Source: Ureibacillus terrenus (GTDB lineage Bacteria > Bacillota > Bacilli > Bacillales_A > Planococcaceae). From it: a stretch of DNA of 64,000 bases. Positions 48,248-57,049 of this stretch are shown here, piece by piece. Under the pieces are notes generated by a model. That model had not been told where the DNA came from and made no database searches. It saw only the letters and a program-made list of their open reading frames with translations. The position numbers were made by a program, and so were the translations under genes. The first letter of the stretch is position 1. Every line of letters begins with the position of its first letter. The stretch lies in NCBI RefSeq assembly GCF_006569205.1, contig NZ_VIGD01000001.1, forward strand, positions 235,065 to 299,064, read 5' to 3'.

Positions 48248-49024
48248 ATGGATGTATTAAATTTAAAGGATAAAAATATTGTTGTCATGGGAGTTGCTAA
48301 TGAAAGAAGCATTGCCTGGGGAGCGGCGAAAAAGCTGTTGGAAGTTGGAGCAAACGTCATTTTTACGTATCGGAAAGACCGCTCAAAAGCAAAAATAGAA
48401 AAACTTTTGGAAGACTACAAAGAGAAAAAAACGGCCGTCATTCAATGCGATGTCAACAGCGATGAATCCATCCAGACAGCATTCGGGCAAATCGGCGAAC
48501 AGTTCGGCGTCATCCACGGAATTGTGCATTCTGTCGCTTTTGCCCATGCTGAAGATTTAAAAAACCGTTTTGTGGAAACTTCCCGTGAAGGATTTGCCTT
48601 CGCATTGGATACTAGCGCTTATTCCCTGATCGCGGTGACAAGAGCTGCGCGGCCATTTATGACGGAAGGCGGCTCGATCGTAACCATGTCTTATCTGGGG
48701 GCAGAACGGGTTCTTGAAGGATATAACGTCATGGGCGTTGCGAAAGCCGCTTTGGAAGCATCCGTCCGTTATTTGGCTGCAGACTTAGGAAAAGAAGGCA
48801 TCCGCGTCAATGCCATTTCTGCCGGAGCGATCCGGACGCTGGCGGCAAAAGGCGTTCCAAGCTTTAATGAAGCTTTGCATCGTTATGAAGAAGTTTCACC
48901 ATTAAAACGCAACACAAATAAAGAAGAAGTTGGAGATATGACGGTTGTGCTCCTCAGTGATCTTTCCCGCGGCGTGACAGGGGAAACGGTATACGTCGAC
49001 TCCGGTTACCATATTATGGGATAA
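48248..49024 (+). CDS. fabI: Enoyl-[acyl-carrier-protein] reductase FabI
   Basis: NADH-dependent reductase of the last step of each fatty-acid elongation cycle. The 258-residue SDR protein has VMGVANERSIAWGAA (13-27), SYLGAERVLEGYNVMGVAK with Tyr159 and Lys166 of the Y-x6-K active site, and NAISAGAIRTLAA. The ATG at 48248 has AAAGGAG upstream; the longer frame from 48212 crosses the operator. It is divergent from padR, but its regulator is more likely FapR. Confidence 0.96.
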   Translation: MDVLNLKDKNIVVMGVANERSIAWGAAKKLLEVGANVIFTYRKDRSKAKIEKLLEDYKEKKTAVIQCDVNSDESIQTAFGQIGEQFGVIHGIVHSVAFAHAEDLKNRFVETSREGFAFALDTSAYSLIAVTRAARPFMTEGGSIVTMSYLGAERVLEGYNVMGVAKAALEASVRYLAADLGKEGIRVNAISAGAIRTLAAKGVPSFNEALHRYEEVSPLKRNTNKEEVGDMTVVLLSDLSRGVTGETVYVDSGYHIMG

Positions 49025-49049
49025 TGATAAACTGAATGGAACAAAAATA

Positions 49050-49087
49050 AAACAACATTTTCTCTTGTGAGAAAATGTTGTTTTTTT
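49050..49087. terminator. Terminator after fabI, also usable from the convergent cupin gene
   Basis: AACAACATTTTCTC and GAGAAAATGTTGTT form a perfect 14-bp stem, with a 7-T run on the plus strand and T-rich sequence on the minus strand. Confidence 0.9.
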
Positions 49088-49117
49088 ATCGATTGAAACT
49101 ATTGCCGTCCAAAACCT

Positions 49118-49414
49118 TTATTTCATTTTTACAACAATAATGTCGGCATCATGTTTTGCAATTAAGCTGTGCTTTTCTTTCGGTTCCATGTGCAGCAATG
49201 TTTCATTCGTCAATTCAACCGTTTCTTCTTCCACCGTAAACTCCACTGTCCCTCTGCGGACAATGATTAACACATCCCCGTCGGCGAAATGGGACGGAAT
49301 CGACTCGCCGGATTTCAGCTGAATGTTCATCACTTGCGCTTTTTCTATGTCGAGGACTTTTCCGACTTGCTTGTTTTTCTCTTCAAGTACATATGGTGTT
49401 GAAATGACTTTCAT
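49118..49414 (-). CDS. Small cupin-fold protein
   Basis: About 98 residues with a double-psi or single cupin pattern (SIPSHFADGDVLIIVRRGTVEFTV then LLHMEPKEKHSLIAKHDADIIVVKMK). The metal-binding histidines of classical cupins are only partly present (His in SHF and KHSL). A GGAGG site precedes the ATG at 49414. Function is unknown; it may bind a small ligand. Confidence 0.7.
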   Translation of the reverse strand: MKVISTPYVLEEKNKQVGKVLDIEKAQVMNIQLKSGESIPSHFADGDVLIIVRRGTVEFTVEEETVELTNETLLHMEPKEKHSLIAKHDADIIVVKMK

Positions 49415-49459
49415 CCAATATTCCTCCAATCCATTTCTTTCTATTATAAAACATATTGT

Positions 49460-50113
49460 TTACTGAAATCTTTTCGATAACATGTCTTTTGTGACCGGGC
49501 CGACTATTTTTTCTGTAACCTTCCCTTCTTCGTTGATGATAAAACTCGTGGGAATTGTCATGATTTGATAACTCTCAGATACTTCCCCTGTCTCATCCAG
49601 CAAAACCGGAAACTTCAATTGATATTGGGCGGCAAACTTTTTTACGTCATCCTTCGACCATTCCTGATCGGTAACATTGATTGCCAAAATTTCGATATTG
49701 CGTTTTTTCGCATATTGTTCATAGAATTCGCTCAACTGGCGCATTTCTTCTTTGCATGGAGGGCACCAGCTCGTCCAAAAGTTGATTAAAATTTGTTTTC
49801 CTTTCAAATCGGATAATCGAATGGTATCGTTTTTCAAAGTTCTCAGTTGGAAATTTTTTGCCTCAAAATCCGCTGAATGAAAAGCGGTTTCCAATTGCCC
49901 ATCATGATGATGGCCATCCGTTTCTTCCAAGGTTTCACGATCATGCGGCTCCTCTAATCCTAAATTTTGATACAAAAAATCGATGAACTCTTCTTCCGTG
50001 AAAGTCTCCTCTCTTCCTTTTTCACCCTTGATGAAGTGGGAATAGATTGTCCATACGAATGCGCAAATCAATAACAAAAAAAAGAAAATGGACCGTCTCG
50101 TTCTTTCCATCAC
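49460..50113 (-). CDS. Membrane-anchored TlpA/ResA-like thiol-disulfide oxidoreductase
   Basis: Signal-anchor at residues 8-26, then a ~60-residue acidic segment with a His cluster (DGHHHDG). A thioredoxin-like domain follows, with WCPPC (FWTSWCPPCKEEM) and the cis-proline region MTIPTSFIIN. This fold reduces or transfers electrons to disulfides on the outer face of the membrane, as ResA and StoA do. It differs from ResA in this window (WCEPC). Substrate unknown. It stands alone, between the cupin and ribU genes. Confidence 0.85.
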   Translation of the reverse strand: MMERTRRSIFFFLLLICAFVWTIYSHFIKGEKGREETFTEEEFIDFLYQNLGLEEPHDRETLEETDGHHHDGQLETAFHSADFEAKNFQLRTLKNDTIRLSDLKGKQILINFWTSWCPPCKEEMRQLSEFYEQYAKKRNIEILAINVTDQEWSKDDVKKFAAQYQLKFPVLLDETGEVSESYQIMTIPTSFIINEEGKVTEKIVGPVTKDMLSKRFQ

Positions 50114-50194
50114 ACCATCCTTATAACCTTTCTCTTAACAACTATATGTATCCCTTTATCAAGTAGTACCATGTGCACAAATTTTAAAATTGCC

Positions 50195-50221
50195 AAAAAT
50201 AAAAGACGGGATTTCCCCGTC
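50195..50221 (-). terminator. Terminator after ribU
   Basis: GACGGG and CCCGTC pair around a short loop, followed by TTTTATTTTTG on the minus strand. Confidence 0.75.
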
Positions 50222-50230
50222 TTCTTTACT

Positions 50231-50812
50231 CTATTGTTTTTGAAGCAAATATTGGGCTCTTTGGTTTTCAATCCATCTTCTCATCGTTCTGAACAGCATC
50301 ATCACAAGCACCATCAACATGATTCCTTTTATGAAATTAAACGGCAGGATGCCAAGAACAATCATTTCTTTTGCGTCAAATCCGCCCATTCCAAGAAAAT
50401 ATGTGTACATTGGCAGAAACGCGACGTAATTTAAAATGCTCATCCCGATGGCCATTGTGAATGTGCCGGCAATCAGCCCCATCATTAAACCTTTTAAGGA
50501 GCCGGATTTTTTATAAAGATAATAGACCGGCAAAATGAAAAGGAGTCCAGTCGTGAAATTCGCTATATGTCCTACCGGCACCCCCGTAGGTGCACCGATA
50601 AAAATCCAATTCAATATATTTTTGATCAGTTCCACAATAATGCCGGCGACAGGTCCCATTATAATTGCCGCAATCAATGCAGGGACATCGCTGAAATCAA
50701 TTTCCAAAAACACAGGAAAATACGGCAACGGAAAGTTCAAAAACATTAAAATGCAGGAAATGCTCGAAAGCATCGCGATTGTTATGAAAGATTTCAATTT
50801 CATTTTGTTCAT
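50231..50812 (-). CDS. ribU: Riboflavin ECF transporter S component RibU (YpaA/FmnP)
   Basis: Integral membrane substrate-binding subunit of the energy-coupling-factor transporter for riboflavin. The 193-residue protein has about six hydrophobic segments and the family stretch ALIAAIIMGPVAGIIVELIKNILN. The ATG at 50812 has AGAGGAG upstream; the longer frame from 50935 cannot be translated because it runs through the riboswitch terminator. It is controlled by the FMN riboswitch upstream, which supports the substrate. It sits near fer as in B. subtilis. Confidence 0.95.
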   Translation of the reverse strand: MNKMKLKSFITIAMLSSISCILMFLNFPLPYFPVFLEIDFSDVPALIAAIIMGPVAGIIVELIKNILNWIFIGAPTGVPVGHIANFTTGLLFILPVYYLYKKSGSLKGLMMGLIAGTFTMAIGMSILNYVAFLPMYTYFLGMGGFDAKEMIVLGILPFNFIKGIMLMVLVMMLFRTMRRWIENQRAQYLLQKQ

Positions 50813-50885
50813 CAGCACTCTCTCCTCTTTGCTTATTTCATCCGCAAGAAGAAAGGTACTAGTCGGCTTCGTTGCAATTAAAAAT

Positions 50886-50909
50886 CCCTTATGCAAACAT
50901 GCATAAGGG
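50886..50909 (-). terminator. Expression-platform terminator of the FMN riboswitch
   Basis: CCCTTATGCA and TGCATAAGGG form a 10-bp stem with a 4-nt loop, followed by ATTTTTAATT on the minus strand, between the riboswitch and ribU. FMN binding would favour this terminator. Confidence 0.85.
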
Positions 50910-51028
50910 AGAAAATGTACAACATGTGACAACACATGACCATAATAATTTGTCTATTGGACCAAGCAAAAAAGCCAATAGAAAGCAAGCCATGTGCAAA
51001 AACACACATAACGAAACGACTGTACCAT

Positions 51029-51155
51029 CTTCTCCCATCCAGACTATACTGTCGGCTTTGGAATCTCACCAAATCCTGCTCATAAAGAGCTCGCGGGCTT
51101 AAGAACGCGAAGTTCTAACACCGCCGGTCGGGAATTTCACCCTGCCCCGAAGATG
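51029..51155 (-). promoter_or_regulatory. FMN riboswitch (RFN element)
   Basis: Conserved RFN blocks are visible on the minus strand: CTTCGGGGCAGGGTGAAATT at the 5' end, GACCGGCGGTG, AGCCCGCGAG, GGATTTGGTGAGATTCC, and GCCGACAGTATAGTCTGGAT ending GGGAGAAG. The element lies between a strong promoter and ribU, with a terminator hairpin as platform, and senses FMN to shut off riboflavin import. Confidence 0.96.
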
Positions 51156-51181
51156 ATTTAATCCTTATTAAATTTAATCCT

Positions 51182-51210
51182 ATTATAGGAGAATTCCGAG
51201 TATTTGTAAA
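51182..51210 (-). promoter_or_regulatory. Sigma-A promoter of the riboswitch-ribU transcript
   Basis: On the minus strand TTTACA (51210-51205) and a perfect TATAAT (51187-51182) are 17 nt apart, just upstream of the riboswitch. Confidence 0.8.
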
Positions 51211-51300
51211 GGAATTAATTAGAAATATTTTGAATACTTTTTTCTCTTATTGTCCTAAAACCTTCTGATCCGTAATCGCACTTTCAAAACATAAGCATTT

Positions 51301-52500
51301 TTAATTCATTAAAACCGTATAGGGCAATTTATTTGGACCCGCCGGAATCGGCAACGGCTTTCTAAAATCAAAGCCTTGCCAATCCGATTGCACGATGTTT
51401 TCAAATTGCACGGACTTGCCAAATCCTGCTGCCGTCAACAACATCCCTTCAATCATTTGCATCGCTTCCACCTGGTTATAATTGGATAAATCCAAAGGGT
51501 TGGAAAACGTAACCCTCACAACCCCGTTGCTTTCAACTGCAGAATAATCAGCATTCGGCAGAATGACGGAGCGATAAATATCGTTTGTGCTGGTTTTCAA
51601 TGCTTCCATCGCTTGTTCAACCGTCGGGAACGTTTCTCTAAAATTTGGCGCCAGAAACTCAGACCCGTCATTTTGAACATATTTAAAATACGCATATTGC
51701 CGCGTTTCCGGACCCATTTGGAGCGGGTACTCTTCCCCCACTTCCTTGAATATCAACGGCTGATTATTTTCATCGACAAATTCGATTTTTCTATAATCCG
51801 TAAAAGTATCAATCAAAGAAGCGTAATAGGTCGAAAGGGTTGCGGAAGCCGTATCATATGGATGATTTTCCGGCAATTTATGGACTACGGTATCACCCCG
51901 TTCACTGATTTCCCCCGCATATGGGTGATATTCCATAAATCCTAATAGCCTTTCGTTCAAACGGGATGCATAAACATTATAAAGTTCTACTTGAGTCGGA
52001 TCGGATTTCCCGAAATCTCTTAGAATCTGTGTATTCGGAATTAAAATGGTCACCGGAATGCTGTCCGCGTCGTCGCTTGCAAGACCAATCCGGAAAAGGG
52101 TGTTTCCTTCCAATTCTTCCGGATAAACGGCCGTTTTCAAATCCGCCATCGTTGTAATTGATGAATCCAATTGTTCCTGTTGCCCCTTTTGATTATAATC
52201 AAAAGTTTTCATCTCCTGATTCGGGGGCGTATTTGACGCGCCTTCAGGCTGTGTTGTCTCGTCAGTCGCCGGATTTTTTATCAACAAAGGAAGGAGTATG
52301 GCAATAAACACTACGGCACACGCCGCAATCATCCACGGGATGATTTTATGATGTTTCTTTTTCTCAGGAGGCTCTTCCTCAAAAATCCCGTCCTTTTTTA
52401 AACGTTCAAATACTTCTTCTTTCGAACGGGTATCATGAATTTTTGGAATTTTTGATAATAGTTCTTCAATGCGTTTGTCATTCCAATCCTCATGATTCAT
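51301..52500 (-). CDS. rsiX: Anti-sigma-X factor RsiX-like
   Basis: The 399-residue protein has a short cytoplasmic part (1-53), one transmembrane segment (about 54-74, IIPWMIAACAVVFIAILLPLL) and a large extracytoplasmic domain. The sequence is only modestly like B. subtilis RsiX, but position and coupling support it: it overlaps sigX by 11 nt, AAGGAGG lies inside sigX, and resE follows sigX. Expected to hold SigX at the membrane until a signal is received. Confidence 0.88.
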   Translation of the reverse strand: MNHEDWNDKRIEELLSKIPKIHDTRSKEEVFERLKKDGIFEEEPPEKKKHHKIIPWMIAACAVVFIAILLPLLIKNPATDETTQPEGASNTPPNQEMKTFDYNQKGQQEQLDSSITTMADLKTAVYPEELEGNTLFRIGLASDDADSIPVTILIPNTQILRDFGKSDPTQVELYNVYASRLNERLLGFMEYHPYAGEISERGDTVVHKLPENHPYDTASATLSTYYASLIDTFTDYRKIEFVDENNQPLIFKEVGEEYPLQMGPETRQYAYFKYVQNDGSEFLAPNFRETFPTVEQAMEALKTSTNDIYRSVILPNADYSAVESNGVVRVTFSNPLDLSNYNQVEAMQMIEGMLLTAAGFGKSVQFENIVQSDWQGFDFRKPLPIPAGPNKLPYTVLMN

Positions 52501-53023
52501 GTTGCTTCGCCTCCTTATTCTGTGATAATAGCTCCCTCAATTGTTTGATTGCCCGGTGCTGGGTCGTTTTCACTTTTCCTTCAGTCCAATTTAGAATTGC
52601 AGCGGTTTCCGCTATGGACAATTCCTGGAAATATCGCATAATGATCACCAATTGCTGGTCCCCCGTGCATTTTTCCAAAGCCCCCAATACTTGCCTCGTT
52701 TCATCGTTTAATTCCAAAAAAAATTCCGGTGATTTCATTGGGGACACAAGTTGTTCCTTTTCCCAGTCAAACGCATCATAGGAGCGTGTGGCACGCACAG
52801 CCTTCTTACGGAAATAATCAATTGCCACATTTTTTGCAATGGAAAAAAGCCAGGTCTTTTCAGAACTTTTCCCCTGAAAACGTTCGTACGACTTTAAAAC
52901 GCGCACATAGACTTCATGGGACAAGTCTTCTGCGACCGATCGGTCCTTGACTAAAAATACCAAAAAACGGAACACATCTTGATGATAATGATCATACAGC
53001 CGATGGAATATGGATTCTTTCAA
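52490..53023 (-). CDS. sigX: ECF RNA polymerase sigma factor SigX
   Basis: Extracytoplasmic-function sigma factor with region 2 (DHYHQDVFRFLVFLVKDRSVAEDLSHEVYVRVLKSY, then EKTWLFSIAKNVAIDYFRKK) and region 4 (MRYFQELSIAETAAILNWTEGKVKTTQHRAIKQL). A TTG at 53023 is chosen: GAGGTG lies 7 nt upstream and MKESIFHRLYD aligns with B. subtilis SigX MEETFQLLYD. The frame reaches 53080 but crosses an ECF promoter. In B. subtilis SigX controls envelope charge genes (dlt, pssA). Confidence 0.93.
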   Translation of the reverse strand: MKESIFHRLYDHYHQDVFRFLVFLVKDRSVAEDLSHEVYVRVLKSYERFQGKSSEKTWLFSIAKNVAIDYFRKKAVRATRSYDAFDWEKEQLVSPMKSPEFFLELNDETRQVLGALEKCTGDQQLVIIMRYFQELSIAETAAILNWTEGKVKTTQHRAIKQLRELLSQNKEAKQHES

Positions 53024-53053
53024 TCCATGACACCTCGATCCCTTATTGAGTTT

Positions 53054-53079
53054 GTCGTTTAAAAAAACGAAACGTTTCA
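53054..53079 (-). promoter_or_regulatory. ECF-type (SigX-like) autoregulatory promoter of sigX
   Basis: On the minus strand TGAAAC (53079-53074) and CGAC (53057-53054) are 16 nt apart, matching the ECF pattern of sigma-X/W. It sits about 24 nt before the SigX TTG start. Confidence 0.65.
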
Positions 53080-53122
53080 CTTCCTGAGCTGATTTCCGCA
53101 GAAACTTTTTTCGGAAACAAAA

Positions 53123-53212
53123 AAGAATCCGCTTCTACTCCAGGCCAAATAGGGGACAAACTTGCTTTTTGTCTTTTCTGAACTTCTTTACCTGGAGTAT
53201 CCACGGATTCTT
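53123..53212 (-). terminator. Long-armed inverted repeat after resE (terminator-like)
   Basis: Arms 53123-53144 and 53191-53212 each have 22 bases: 9 paired (AAGAATCCG), a 4-nt internal mismatch, 9 paired (TACTCCAGG), enclosing a 46-nt loop. TTTTTTG follows on the minus strand, so it can work as a terminator for resDE. The loop is far larger than usual for intrinsic terminators. Confidence 0.6.
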
Positions 53213-53218
53213 AACCAT

Positions 53219-54997
53219 TTACAACGGCAAATAGAATGTAAAGGTCGTCCCTTTTCCGACTTCACTATCTACCCGTATATTCCCATTATGCGCTTCCACA
53301 ATATTTTTTACGATGGCAAGTCCTAGGCCTGTACCCACTTTTTTGTTGCGAGTTCTTGCTTTATCCGCCTTATAGAACCGTTCGAAAACAAACGGCAGAT
53401 CTTCTTTTGAAATTCCTTCCCCGGTATCGGACACTTGAACTTTCAAATAAGACAACTCTTGTTGCAGCGATACCGTTACACTGCCATCTGCCGGCGTATG
53501 GCGGATTGCGTTGTCGATCAAATTTGTCAACACTTGTTCGATTCTGTCTTCATCGATATTGATTACCGCATCATCCGGCATTTCTGTATGGAAGTTCAAA
53601 TGAATATGATTTTCCTTCGCCACTTGGCTGAATTTTTGGGTAATCCGTTCAAAAACCGGGTTGATTGGAACGGTTTCCTTCACCAATGTCTCATGTCCGG
53701 ATTCCATTCGTGCCAAATCGAGCAAATCGGCAACCAAACGGCCCATCCGCTGGGATTCATCATAGATGATTCGGATCATTTCGTTCTTCTCTTCTTCCGA
53801 TTCAACGACTCCATCAATAATGGCCTCGGAATAACCTTGCAACATGGCAATCGGCGTTCTCAATTCATGGGATACATTGGCGATAAAGTCCGAACGCAAT
53901 TTATCCAATTTAATCTGTTCCGTCATATCCCGGATGACGGCGATGGCACCGCGAATCGCCTGACCGCTGCTTTTCAGCGGGCTGATGGTGATCCGGTAAT
54001 AGGAACCGTCAATTTCCAGGTCTTCCTCCAGCTTGTCTTCAAAATTCAGAACATGATCCAACATTTCATACAATTCTTCCGGCAAGAATAATTCCTTATC
54101 CATGCCGTTTCGAATGAACCAGCGCTGTAATAGCCGTTCCGCAGGAGGATTGCTCAACAAAATGGTTTTATCTCGGTTAAACGAAATCACCGCATCCGTC
54201 ATCGATGTCAGAATGCTGGAAAGTTGTTCTTTTTCTTGGTTGATCACTTCCAAATGATGCTTCAATTGCCGCCCCATTTGATTGAATGCCACCGCCAATT
54301 GGCCGATTTCATCGTTCTGATTCATCGGCAGCTGTTCGTCAAATTTTCCTTTGGCGATGTCAAAAGCATATTCACGCATTTTTCGAAGGGGTTGAGTAAT
54401 TTTGGATGATAAGAAAAAGGCAAAGAAAGTTGTCAGTACAAAGGCGATTATGGCCGAAAGAAAGACGATTTTCGTTGTTTGATTTGTCGTTTCATGAAGT
54501 GCCGTCGGGTTCTGGAATATAAACAATCCCCCCTGCACTCCATTCTCTATTGACAATGGGTATCCCAAAACAAAATAGGATTCCATCTTGTCTTCTTCTG
54601 TTTGGGATGGCAAAATCATTTGCCGAATAATCGGCTTATTGGAATCAAAGATTTTTTTGAACTCTTCAGATTCCAATAATTCCTTCCTTATTTCTTCCTG
54701 ATTTTTTCCGGATTGATAACTGGAAATCACCGTATGGTCCTTAAGGGCGATAATGGCATTGGTATCTTCATTCAACAAATCTTTCAATAACTCATCGGTA
54801 ATTTGATCGATATCCGTATGGGCAACAATGTTTGATATGGTCGTTGCCGCTTGCTTAAGCGAGCTTTCCGCTTGCTTAATATGAAAATCATCAAGAAATT
54901 CAAGCATGGCAACCGTGAAAATAAATAACACAAATGAAACGAGAAGCAATATGGTTGCCCATAGCTTCCCGACAATACTATTCCATATTCTAGTCAT
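53219..54997 (-). CDS. resE: Sensor histidine kinase ResE
   Basis: Membrane kinase for oxygen limitation and NO signals. Two transmembrane segments (about 10-35 and 177-200) flank an extracytoplasmic region. They are followed by HAMP (about 196-250), PAS (about 255-360), and HisKA with His377 in SHELRTP. The HATPase domain has N and G boxes ([41 protein letters not shown]). Start overlaps the resD end (ATGAC TAG). Confidence 0.95.
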   Translation of the reverse strand: MTRIWNSIVGKLWATILLLVSFVLFIFTVAMLEFLDDFHIKQAESSLKQAATTISNIVAHTDIDQITDELLKDLLNEDTNAIIALKDHTVISSYQSGKNQEEIRKELLESEEFKKIFDSNKPIIRQMILPSQTEEDKMESYFVLGYPLSIENGVQGGLFIFQNPTALHETTNQTTKIVFLSAIIAFVLTTFFAFFLSSKITQPLRKMREYAFDIAKGKFDEQLPMNQNDEIGQLAVAFNQMGRQLKHHLEVINQEKEQLSSILTSMTDAVISFNRDKTILLSNPPAERLLQRWFIRNGMDKELFLPEELYEMLDHVLNFEDKLEEDLEIDGSYYRITISPLKSSGQAIRGAIAVIRDMTEQIKLDKLRSDFIANVSHELRTPIAMLQGYSEAIIDGVVESEEEKNEMIRIIYDESQRMGRLVADLLDLARMESGHETLVKETVPINPVFERITQKFSQVAKENHIHLNFHTEMPDDAVINIDEDRIEQVLTNLIDNAIRHTPADGSVTVSLQQELSYLKVQVSDTGEGISKEDLPFVFERFYKADKARTRNKKVGTGLGLAIVKNIVEAHNGNIRVDSEVGKGTTFTFYLPL

Positions 54998-55706
54998 TGA
55001 TAACCTCGAACTTGTAACCTACGCCCCATACGGTTACAATCATTTTGGCAGCTTTGTCAGATACGCGATTCAATTTCTCTCGCAAGCGCTTGATATGCGT
55101 ATCGACAGTGCGCAAATCACCGAAGAAATCATAATGCCATACTTCTTTTAATAATTGTTCCCGGTCAAATACTTTATCAGGTGATTTAGCCAAGAAGTAC
55201 AGCAATTCATATTCTTTAGGGGTTAAGTTCACTTCTTGTCCATCACATGTTACACGGTGTGCATCATTATCGATTGTAAGATGAGGGAATACGACGATAT
55301 CTCTCGATGCAGTTGTATTTGACACTTGATTCAATGCGCTGGAGCGTCGTAAAATCGCTTTCACGCGCAAAACGACTTCCCGAGGACTGAACGGTTTTAC
55401 AATATAGTCATCCGCCCCTAATTCAAAACCTTGCACCCGGTTTGCTTCTTCACCTTTCGCTGTTAACAATATGATTGGCGTTGATTTCTTTTCTCTTAAT
55501 TCTTCACAAACTTGCAGACCGTCTTTCTCCGGCATCATGATATCTAAAATAACGCAATGATAATCTTTTTCCAACGCCTTTTTTAGAGCGACTTCGCCGT
55601 TTTCCGCCTCGTCTACCTCGTATCCTTCCCGTTCTAAATACATCTTTAATAGACGACGAATTCTGTCTTCATCATCTACAACCAAGATCGACACTTTTTC
55701 AGACAC
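54990..55706 (-). CDS. resD: Response regulator ResD
   Basis: OmpR/PhoB-type regulator. The receiver domain has Asp55 in VILDIMMP, the acidic pair VVDDED near residue 10 and Lys in VKPFSPRE. The C-terminal wHTH has TPKEYELLYFLAKSPDKVFDREQLLKEVW and TVDTHIKRLREKL. A GTG at 55706 is preferred (AGAGGGG 9 nt upstream; aligns with B. subtilis ResD); the frame extends to 55730. It activates aerobic/anaerobic respiration genes including resA. Confidence 0.96.
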   Translation of the reverse strand: MSEKVSILVVDDEDRIRRLLKMYLEREGYEVDEAENGEVALKKALEKDYHCVILDIMMPEKDGLQVCEELREKKSTPIILLTAKGEEANRVQGFELGADDYIVKPFSPREVVLRVKAILRRSSALNQVSNTTASRDIVVFPHLTIDNDAHRVTCDGQEVNLTPKEYELLYFLAKSPDKVFDREQLLKEVWHYDFFGDLRTVDTHIKRLREKLNRVSDKAAKMIVTVWGVGYKFEVIND

Positions 55707-55735
55707 GATGTAAAACCCCTCTCTTTGCATTATCT

Positions 55736-55764
55736 ACTATAAACATTGTACAATTTTATGAAAA
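55736..55764 (-). promoter_or_regulatory. Candidate internal promoter for resDE
   Basis: On the minus strand TTTTCA (55764-55759) and TATAGT (55741-55736) are 17 nt apart, between the resC terminator and resD. Confidence 0.4.
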
Positions 55765-55783
55765 AAAATTAAAGATAAATAAA

Positions 55784-55815
55784 GAAAGGCCTTCCCAAAA
55801 GAGGAAAGGCCTTTC
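55784..55815 (-). terminator. Terminator between resC and resD
   Basis: GAAAGGCCTT and AAGGCCTTTC form a perfect 10-bp stem with a 12-nt loop, followed by a T-rich tail on the minus strand. It would partly separate resABC from resDE. Confidence 0.75.
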
Positions 55816-55867
55816 ACAAATTCTTAAAATTTTGTCATATATTCACGAAATTTGAAGTATATAGGAA

Positions 55868-57049
55868 TTATGCATATGAATGTAGACCTGCAATCACCAG
55901 GTTGACAAATACCAAGTTGAAGATGATGATGGCAAATCCGATTAATGCAAGCCAGGCAGATTTTCTGCCTTCCCATCCTTTCGACAAGCGCAAATGCAGA
56001 TAAGCTGCATAGAAAAGCCATGTAATAAGAGCCCATACTTCTTTTGGATCCCAGCCCCAGAATCGGCCCCATGCTTCCTGTGCCCAAATCATGGCAAAGA
56101 CGAGAGCCCCCAGAGTGAAAACCGGGAATCCAATCAATACAGAACGGTATCCAATTTCATCCACTAGGTTGGTATTGACTTTTTTCACCAAAGGATTCAG
56201 CAGCTCGCAAATACGTTTGCGCACAATGAAACGGTAAAGCAAGTATAGAATCGTACCTGCGATAAATGACCAGACAACTGTTGTCAATTTTTTCGCATTG
56301 ATATATGGAGGCAATTCCACTAACGGTTCCATTACGCCGTCCGTTTTCAATTCATATTCGTTCATGCCAAACAATGCCGGCATATTATAAACAATCTCCG
56401 CCTCCATGCCATTCTTATCAACGTACGTAAACTCCGCCTCATACCCCATGGTGCGGAATGTTAATGTCACAACGACAAATCCGATAATCACGACGAAAAG
56501 ATATAAAATTGCTTCAAGCCAAAAACGTTCTTTTGATTTTTGTTTCGGATCGACTTCTTTCAATAGGTAAACAAGCCCAGCCACCGCGCTGATGGCCAAG
56601 ATCGCCTGCCCGATTGCCGCGGTCACGACATGGAGAGTCAACCAATGGCTTTGCAACGATGGAACAAGCGGCGTCACATCCGTCGGGAACATCGTCGCAT
56701 AGGAAATAAAAAGTATGGCGATTGGCAATGCCACCAATCCAAGGGTTTTGACCCGATAAATAAAGTAGATTAACAAAAACGCCCCCACCAAAAACATACC
56801 AAATGCTGTTGTAAATTCGAACATATTGCTGACAGGAGCATGTCCCGCATAAATCCAGCGGGTGATGAAATAACCCAGTTGTGCAATAAACCCGACAACG
56901 GCTACAACAATACCCGCTTTGCCCCATTTTTCCGCTCTGCTGGCTGCGCCATCATTCCGCTTGATGGAACCCGCAATCAACACAGTTCCTAAAATATATG
57001 CAAAAAATGCGATTAACAGCAGATTGCTGCTTATATCAATAAGACTCAT
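55868..57049 (-). CDS. resC: Cytochrome c biogenesis protein ResC (CcsA)
   Basis: Multi-pass membrane protein of System II cytochrome c maturation; with ResB it exports or presents heme. The tryptophan-rich heme motif [19 protein letters not shown] is near the C-terminus, flanked by conserved histidines ([18 protein letters not shown]). 393 residues. Overlaps resB by 4 nt. Confidence 0.95.
   Translation of the reverse strand: MSLIDISSNLLLIAFFAYILGTVLIAGSIKRNDGAASRAEKWGKAGIVVAVVGFIAQLGYFITRWIYAGHAPVSNMFEFTTAFGMFLVGAFLLIYFIYRVKTLGLVALPIAILFISYATMFPTDVTPLVPSLQSHWLTLHVVTAAIGQAILAISAVAGLVYLLKEVDPKQKSKERFWLEAILYLFVVIIGFVVVTLTFRTMGYEAEFTYVDKNGMEAEIVYNMPALFGMNEYELKTDGVMEPLVELPPYINAKKLTTVVWSFIAGTILYLLYRFIVRKRICELLNPLVKKVNTNLVDEIGYRSVLIGFPVFTLGALVFAMIWAQEAWGRFWGWDPKEVWALITWLFYAAYLHLRLSKGWEGRKSAWLALIGFAIIIFNLVFVNLVIAGLHSYA

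Noticed and set aside
50813..50935. N-terminal extension of ribU
   Set aside because: It contains the riboswitch terminator; the ATG at 50812 has a proper ribosome site.
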